Below, one piece after another: positions 19,043-25,057 of a stretch of 25,057 bases of DNA. A model generated the notes under the pieces. That model saw only the letters and a program-made list of their open reading frames with translations. It did no database searches and was not told the origin of the DNA. This DNA is from Gnetum montanum (Eukaryota; Streptophyta; Gnetopsida; Gnetales; Gnetaceae): positions 282,183-307,239 of the forward strand of contig MNCI01010819.1 of the NCBI GenBank assembly GCA_015680685.1, written 5' to 3'. The position numbers and the translations under genes are program-made. Positions within the stretch are counted from its first letter, which is position 1, and every line of letters begins with the position of its first letter.

Positions 19043-19605
19043 TCATGGGGTTCCTGGTAATGGTGGCTCTTCCATGGGTGCCTTTCCTTTATCCTGTGCA
19101 TCAGGCTTCTGAGATTGATACCATTGAAGAAGCACCTGACATTTCTCCTCTTCTAGTTGAGGATTATGAGCCATCCATGCTGATGTTCCAATGTTTGATG
19201 GAGTTGGCACTTTTCATGGACACGGTAGCTACGGGAACACTTGATTGGCCTTGACATGCATGCCGCTGATAGCCATCATTCCTCTTCATAGGCTCGAGCC
19301 CTAACCTCTCCTCCTTTTTCTTAGATAGATTATGCAGTAACAGAAGTTCCATGATGGATGTTGAATGATTGTGCCTTCTTCTCTACATGTTTTGCACGAG
19401 GTCCTTGGCCTCTGCCTCCCCCAGGTCGTTCGGCTACACCTTGAGAAGGTCTGTACTGACCTAAATCGTTGGGGTAAGGCTGGAAGGGAAACAGACACCG
19501 AGAGATCGTCGGGCAGCCATAGCTTACCCTACCTTCGCTCGAGGGCAAGCTGGAAAAATAAACAAAGGTAGAGTACCTTGGATGGTCTTCACGCAAATCA
19601 ACCAA
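19043..19605 (-). other. Coding-like fragment of unknown identity
   Basis: The minus strand has short frames of coding character: 19605-19330 (PYPNDLGQYRPSQGVAERP, GGGRGQGPRAKHVEKKA, basic and Gly/Pro-rich) and 19174-19043 (LEEEKCQVLLQWYQSQKPDA, ending PLPGTP). Composition resembles the disordered parts of retroelement gag or a leader ORF, but I recognise no domain. It lies downstream of the minus-strand TATA box at 20109. Confidence 0.3.
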
Positions 19606-20101
19606 GGACTTCCCCGAGCATAAGCTACAGCTAGTGCTAGGGTTATTGTAAACGGGATGTAAACGGAATGCAAATGGCGATACAAAATGTAAATAGAGCG
19701 TATTGAATTATAAATAAAGCATGAACAAAGTTATATTTTTAAAAAAGTATAAACAGAACTAAACAATGCAAATGGGAGGCAATAATGAAACTGTATTGTA
19801 TTGTTCAAACAGGAATATGCACCGGTCAAAGCGTAGTTGTACAAGTGTGGATGACAAGTCAAACGCCTAGCCTCGGAATGATATGACACGATGATGTGAT
19901 GATGAAATGGGATGAACGTGAGAAAAACTTGGAAGCCAACAATAGGAGGTGCCAAGCGCCCAAGGATTACAAGTTCTGTCCTTTTTCAAAATTGCTAATC
20001 TCTGCAATTTTTTAGAATTTCCAATCTCTCTAATTTTTGCCTCCCTCCATCTTCTTCTTTTTGCCTTTTTTGCCTCCTCTAGTTTGTGTGAATTGATAGG
20101 G

Positions 20102-20137
20102 TATTTATAGGGTGGGGCTAGGGTTTGGCTAGGGTTT
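20102..20137 (-). promoter_or_regulatory. Promoter-like module: TATA box with two telo-box motifs
   Basis: On the minus strand AAACCCTA occurs twice (20137-20130 and 20126-20119), followed by TATAAATA (20109-20102). Telo-box (AAACCCTA) elements are known plant promoter motifs. A retroelement LTR promoter is the likeliest owner, since a fragmentary coding-like stretch follows; LTR ends could not be located. Confidence 0.5.
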
Positions 20138-20460
20138 TCTTTGACCAAGTTCAATGTATTTTACAATTTGTGGGTCATTCAAGCCCATAAAAAAAAATAC
20201 AAATTAGAAATACAAGCCCTCAAGCAATAAAAAAAATTTTAAAAATTTAAAAAGATTAGCTCCAACTCTGGCCCGCTTGGAAAAATTATATTTCTTTTTT
20301 TAAAAAAAATATTTGGCCTGATTTTGCATGGGCTTTCATATCCCTTTGCCATTTTACAGATTTCTTGAAAAAGAAAATCAAGAAGGATTAACACTGCCTC
20401 GGTTGTTTAGCATCCAGCGTGACTTGCAGTGTGACCTCCAAAACTTGCAATTTTGGGCTG

Positions 20461-20800
20461 AAATTTGGAATTTTTGAAGGCTGGGACCCATAGTTATCAA
20501 TAGTGGACCTTGAGGATGACTTACACCCTTAAAATCAAGTCATTTTGGCTCAGTTTTGGGGCTCTAAAAATTGGTGACGTTGATCCTTACGCTGCGCAAC
20601 GTCTGAAAAAGTAACCCCAGCGTCACCAAGTCAAAATGGCACATCTGAGGCCCAAATCTTAATTCTTTGAAGGTTGGGGGCTACTGGGGACCTTGGTGAA
20701 GGTCATGGGGGGTCCTTGTGCTCGATTTCAGCCTATTTGAACTCAATTTCGGGGCTCCAAAAGTTGGTGACGCTGATCCTTATGCTGTGCAGTGTCTGTT
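20461..20800. repeat. Imperfect tandem duplication, about 193-bp period
   Basis: TTGGTGACGTTGATCCTTAC at 20571 recurs as a close variant at 20764, and the preceding TTTGAAGG(C/T)TGGG and GGGGCTC(T/C)AAAA segments recur with the same offset. Two diverged copies, with weaker fragments (TTTGGTCACGTTG at about 20842) further on. It is non-coding and lies upstream of the TATA module, so possibly U3 of an LTR. Confidence 0.55.
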
Positions 20801-22100
20801 GAATCATGGACCATCGGGGGCTGTTTCGGAGGCCTCCAAGTTTGGTCACGTTGTACTCATGTTGGGCAGCAGCATGACTTAGCTTGATTCTTTTCTAAAA
20901 GTGCTAGGCCAAAATTAGTGGTGTTTCATTGGCCCATCTTTGTTGACGTCTGGAGGAATCTACCCGAGAGGCGTCGACAAAGAAGTGTAAAACACCATGA
21001 ACAAACAAAGTATCAAACATTAACCATCAGCCCTTGTCTGGGTATTATCGCACCATTTTCAAAAGTACATGGGATTGAGGGGATGTGGTTCAAGATGCAA
21101 GGGATTGGTTATAACTGGAGAATTCAGAAGTTGATCAAGGGTTATGATTGCTATTGGGATTGTGGGAGAGGAGTGCTCTCATGCGAATGAGCTGTATTTT
21201 GGTCCTTGTCCATAGCAAGTGTTCAGCAGACTCGGAGCCAAGACACAGGAAGTGCGTTCTTTGGAGAAATAGGACTCTTATAGAGTGTTTACAAGGCCTG
21301 TTGTAAATAGCCAAAGCCACGTGATGATGTGCAACATGGTCTCTTTGAGACATAAGTGTAACTATTTTTCAAGACAATTGCCTTCTCGCCTGGGGCTTTT
21401 ATGAGAATGGCCAATAGTCTTTTGTTTATGATGTCAATGGGGTCTTGAAGACCTTTTCCGTGCATTTTGCTCTTTGACCCTTTTTTTTGTTTTTGTTTTT
21501 GTTTTGTTTTCACTTTATTTTATCTTTTCCTTTTTCTTTATTTTTGGTCTTTTTGAAAGAGCTTGCTTTTTGTGCCGTGCTTGTGTATGAGCACTTGCAT
21601 TTTACATCATGTACTGTGTATTGTGTTTTGCGTTGCAACTGCTTAGAGAGCTACAGTGTGCAACAGTGTATCAAGAGTTTTGAGGTGAGTAGAATGTATC
21701 AGGGGGGTGTAATTGAATAGGCTAAGGGGAGCATGATGGGGAAATAGGGGATGCATTGGGAGTCGAGAATGTACTTATGAACGGATTGATTAACCCAGTC
21801 GCATGCGTCAGGAAAAATGTGATACCTTGTCATCATGATGAAGTGCATTTATGCACGAATGCCTCAGAAGTGTCATCCTACAAACACAACTCCAAGAAGA
21901 CAAGAAAACCATAGATGAAATAGTCAACTAAACACTTTAAATAAGGAGATGGAGTCACCATGTGTAGCTTTCAAAGCAAACAGAATCATGAACAGCATCA
22001 ATTTCATTAGGCCCCATGGGATGAATCATGCAACAAGTCCTTGTGGAACAGGAACAACCAACTGCAACAATAGATCTTTTCAAGTTTTGCCTGGTCGTCA
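20801..22100. other. Region without recognisable genes
   Basis: Only short frames on both strands, none with a domain I recognise. It holds a T-rich tract (about 21478-21555, A-rich on the minus strand) and G-rich stretches near 21700-21750. It lies between the repeat region and the TATA module and may be LTR or untranslated retroelement sequence. Confidence 0.45.
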
Positions 22101-22107
22101 ATGATGA

Positions 22108-22580
22108 CACCGGTTTATAGTCTTAGTGGACTATTATGGATTAGTTTCACATCATAACCCCTTGGATGGTGCCAGTTTAGCGTCGTAGCAGATGGTGCAT
22201 TGCTAGTTTATAGTCATAGCGGACTATGAAGAGGCAAACTAGTTTATAGTCTTAGTGGACTCTAGATGCTAGTTTCATGTCATGGCGGACAAATGTAGCA
22301 GTTTAGTGTCATACCGGATAGAACTTTCTGGTATCAGTTTTAAGTCATGATCCAGGACTTTTCTGTGGTATCAGTTTTAAGTCATGATCTAGGACTATTC
22401 TGTGGTATCAGTTTTAAGTCATGATGTAGGACTGTTTTGTGGTATCATTTTTAAGTCATGATCTAGGACTGTTCTGTGGTATCAGTTTTAAGTCATGATC
22501 TAAGACTTTTCTGTGGTATCAGTTTTAAGTCATGATGCCAGGACTATTCTGTGCCAGTTTATAGTCATAGTGGACTGATG
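22108..22580. repeat. Core-motif repeat region, left cluster (irregular plus 37-bp units)
   Basis: Copies of a core resembling AGTTTATAGTCATAGCGGACT occur at about 22112, 22142, 22172, 22203, 22229, 22271, 22299 and 22555, at irregular 25-42 bp spacing, with the regular 37-bp array 22329-22551 among them. The cores match those of the right cluster (23018-23370), so the whole descends from one motif. Confidence 0.85.
22329..22551. repeat. Tandem array, six 37-bp units
   Basis: Six contiguous units beginning TGGTATCAGTTTTAAGTCAT; the last is 38 bp. Units differ by one to three substitutions each, so amplification is recent relative to the core motif. There are no spacers between units. Confidence 0.92.
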
Positions 22581-23017
22581 CTTACCTTGCTTGTGTAAAG
22601 TGTGATGCTTCATGCATGGTCATGCCATGTCTTTGCGAGATCCTACAAAAAAAATCAACTAGAAAGAAAACAACGTCAAGCGATACCATGTTGTACACAG
22701 AGTTGGAATGTATGAAGACTGATGTAATAGCCTGAATTTAATTGTGGTATAAAATGGTTGTATTCCTTCGTTATCTTGATGTTTTATGTAAGTATTTTTG
22801 TCATTTTTCATGTTTTTTATTGTTTTTCTTTATTTTCTAGAGTATATGTGTGCAACTAAATGTAACATAAATTTTTAAAGTGTAGTGCAAGATGTAAGGT
22901 AAATACTTGGAAAAGAAAGCAACGACCATGCAAGAATCTAAATCGTAACTCGTAACCTGTAAGTGAAATTCAATGTAAGATGACGAGAATTTGTAATTCT
23001 GTAATTTGTTGGCTCTA
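22581..23017. other. AT-rich spacer between the two repeat clusters
   Basis: No gene or core-motif copy seen. A T-rich stretch ending TTTTCTAG (about 22800-22841) looks like a plant intron 3' end on the plus strand, but nothing coding follows. Confidence 0.5.
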
Positions 23018-23370
23018 GTTTAAAGCCATTTCGGGCTTGGTACATCAATTTAAAGTCTTGATGGACTGTTACATCTATTGTTAAAGAAAGGATTACCAGT
23101 TTTATTGCATGGTGGACCAAAGGTAGGAACGTTTTCAAGAAGTTTTAAATGGAACTGGCCATTTCTGACCGTGGCTAGTTTAATGTCATTGCGGACGTTT
23201 ACTGGCTGTTTTATCGTCACTTCGAACAGTTCATAGTTTAACGTCATTTGGGACAGTTTGTAGTTGAACGTCATTTCGGACAGTTCGTAGTTTAACGTCA
23301 TTTCGGACAGTTCGTAGTTTAATGTCATTTCAGACAGTTCCTAGTTTAACGTCATTTCGGACAGTTCGTA
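23018..23370 (-). repeat. Core-motif repeat region, right cluster, with five 27-bp units encoding a 9-residue repeat
   Basis: Degenerate cores at about 23018, 23049, 23094, 23175 and 23208 lead to five exact-length 27-bp units at 23233-23367 with core AGTTTAACGTCATTTCGGAC. On the minus strand, in the same phase as the protease frame that stops at 23380, these read as repeats of EMTLNYELS, with two stops in the first units. Since 27 is a multiple of 3, the phase survives across the array, and the open frame continues to 23050. Confidence 0.88.
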
Positions 23371-23379
23371 TCATTCGTT

Positions 23380-24393
23380 CTAGTTATTGAGTTGCCTCTT
23401 GATCTTTTGTAGCTTAACGTGTGGGGCTGGGTGTATGGGTATGATCTTATATTCCCCTTCTCCTTCATCGTTGATATCAAAGGGTAGTTCTGACCAAGAA
23501 ACATCAGCAGGAATGGCTCCTATGTTTATGTCTTCTTGTGTTTCTTTAGTGCTAGTTGGATTGTGAGTCAATGTTGGGTTCATCTTCTGATATATGTTCA
23601 TGGTTTCTTGTTTAGGCTTAATAAACTCAATTTCTGGCCCTTGACCTACCTCAAGGTATGAGGAAATGATCGATGGTGTTGTATCCCCATGTATGATGAT
23701 CTCACCTCCCTCGTAAGGTAGATGTATCTCCTGATGGATTGGTGAAGATATGGCTTTAAGTTGAGCTAGCCAAGGATGTCCTAGGATCATATTAAACCCT
23801 GGCATTTCATCAACCACTATGAATTTAGCTGATGTAGAGAATTGGTCTTCGGCTATGAAATCTAAGGTAACCATGCCTTTCACTCCCACACGGGAACCAC
23901 TGAAAGATCTCAAGAAAGAGGTTGTTGTGGGTTGTACTTGTTCAGTGAGTCCCAATTTTTTAATTATGGAAAACAGTATTACATTTGTTGCTGCACCATC
24001 ATCGATATGCTCCCTACGTATTTTGAAATGATCAACTTGTATTATTATGAACATAGGGGCCATGGTGATTTCCCTTGTTTTCTCATCTAGCTTAATGTCC
24101 TTAACGCGGAACTCTAAGGATGTGGTCTTTGATTCCTGAAGTTGTGGGGATAATACTGCATAAATGGATGGTTCGTCTACAAGAAGATCCTCACTAACAG
24201 GAATTGAAGTTAGCATCCATACAAGAGCCTCTCGATGTACTGGTGAAGTTATCACTAGGTCATACAAACTTAAAGAAGTATTCTTTTGTTTTAAGGCTTG
24301 CGTGACTTGGGTCAATGCATTTGCTAGGTCTTTACCATTTGGGACATTCTTATCTGTAGAGATTTGGTCCATTTGACCTAGCATTCGTATTTC
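23380..24393 (-). pseudogene. Tat/Ogre-like retrotransposon aspartic protease region (long open segment)
   Basis: The largest open segment in the window: 334 codons from the ATG at 24384. A hydrophilic N-terminal linker is followed by DHFKIRREHIDDGAATNVI, the protease active-site region (residues 128-130 D-D-G in place of D-S/T-G), and GFNMILGHPWLAQLKAISS with IHQEI, the C-terminal strand typical of Tat-lineage (Ogre/Retand) proteases. The DDG variant may be lineage-specific or a change. The same frame extends upstream through stops to 25056 and downstream past the TAG at 23380 into the 27-bp repeats. No RT follows. Lineage is from motif recall. Confidence 0.75.
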
Positions 24394-25056
24394 TCATGGA
24401 GGGGTTTTTACGTTAGTAGCTGAGAATGCTGGGTTTGGGATATGACTTGTGACTGCATCTTTGTTTTGGTGACTTGTACTAGGCTCATTAACAAATGAAC
24501 TCATGGGAATAGTGCTTAGCAGTGTAGGCTTTGGTAGTCCTAATTTGTGTCCATGGTTTTCTCTCTCCAGGTGCTCTCTTTTTTCTATTTCTAAGCGCTC
24601 TCTTATTAGTCTATCGGTAAGACGTTCTCGCAAAGGTTATCGAGAAGTGGAGGCGGGTTGTGTGCCAAGGTGTTTTGGCACTCGGACCACAAAGGGAATG
24701 GGTAGGTTTTTAGATGGTATGTTTATTGTGGTGGCAACCGAATGAGGTATGTGGATGATGAATGGTTTTGATGGTGTGGGGGACGTGCGTGTGGTAAAAG
24801 GGGTTTGGGGAGATGTTGAGGTAGGTGTATTTTCTGAAGGCCTCTGAATTACAAAAGGTCTTCACGGAATGTCTTGTCTATTTTCCATATGGATAGTATT
24901 AATCACATATGGGGCATCGTTGGTTTTAGTATTGAGAGGATCCTTGTAGACCTCCATGGATTGGTTTTGAGGCCTTATCGGGTTTGTCTCATCAAACACT
25001 ACTTCGCCCCCATCTATCATGCGTTGTATGTCTTGTTTCAACGCAAAGCAGTAATC
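24394..25056 (-). pseudogene. Tat/Ogre-like gag C-terminus and Pro/Ser/Thr-rich linker (partial)
   Basis: In phase with the protease frame. It starts at the window edge with DYCFALKQDIQRMIDGG, the C-terminal gag motif of Tat-lineage elements (pattern C.(A/H)L...IQ.LID.G), then EVVFDETNP. A linker rich in Pro, Thr and Ser and then an Arg/Glu-rich helix-like piece (RERLTDRLIRERLEIEKREH) follow. Three stops interrupt the frame (24862-24864 TGA, 24637-24639 TAA, 24394-24396 TGA), at least the first compatible with CGA-to-TGA. Most of gag lies beyond the window. Confidence 0.7.
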
Positions 25057-25057
25057 A

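Noticed and set aside
21948-21963. TGGTGACTCCATCTCC on the minus strand as a primer-binding site of a Tat-type element
   Set aside because: Only about the first ten bases resemble the pattern I remember for such elements, and no LTR end could be confirmed beside it.
22329-22551. 37-bp repeats considered as a CRISPR array
   Set aside because: Units are contiguous with no unique spacers, and the context is a plant retroelement.

Overview
The window looks like nuclear DNA of a seed plant, probably a woody angiosperm, although the species cannot be read from the sequence. The only host-gene evidence is at the left edge: the first exon, on the minus strand, of what looks like an SFT2/Got1-type vesicle-transport membrane protein, running off the window. 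To its right is about 1.7 kb of AT-rich intergenic DNA with tRNA-like (SINE-type) sequence and small inverted repeats. Nearly all the rest is decayed LTR-retrotransposon sequence in a nest.

Retrotransposon layout. (1) A solo LTR on the plus strand (2022-2791) has a perfect 5-bp target duplication, ATGGT. (2) A nearly full-length Athila-like Ty3/gypsy element (called E1 here) lies on the minus strand at 2872-13681. It has 838-bp and 832-bp LTRs, a tRNA-Asp-type primer-binding site, gag, protease, reverse transcriptase, RNase H, integrase and a polypurine tract in the canonical order. Every reading frame is broken and several catalytic residues are lost. (3) Inside E1 gag sits a second plus-strand solo LTR (10184-11045) with a perfect TCTAG duplication. 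(4) Only 7 bp beyond the 5' LTR of E1, a related plus-strand element (E2) starts: LTR 13689-14565, degenerate tRNA-Asp site, gag with many in-frame stops, and protease. (5) E2 is interrupted near 17921 by a minus-strand LTR of the same superfamily (E3). Here the assembly holds a 611-bp near-perfect inverted duplication bounded by single N bases, most likely a misassembly covering the middle of the E3 LTR.

The right third (about 19000-25057) is a different retroelement, on the minus strand, resembling the Tat/Ogre lineage. One reading frame, interrupted by a few stops, runs from the end of a gag domain through a Pro/Ser/Thr-rich linker into an aspartic protease. Where reverse transcriptase would be expected there is instead a stretch with about two dozen copies of one 20-bp core motif, in irregular, 37-bp and 27-bp spacings; the 27-bp array is in phase with the protease frame and encodes a 9-residue repeat. 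Farther left (minus-strand downstream) is a TATA box with two telo-box motifs and an imperfect 193-bp duplication, which may be LTR promoter sequence. No reverse transcriptase or integrase is visible there, so this may be a non-autonomous or deleted element.

No intact autonomous gene system was found. The points most worth a second look are the tandem-repeat region tied to the protease frame, the hypervariable short-repeat cassette between LTR start and TATA box that differs in every LTR copy, the head-to-head LTR promoters, and the probable assembly error at 17370-18600.
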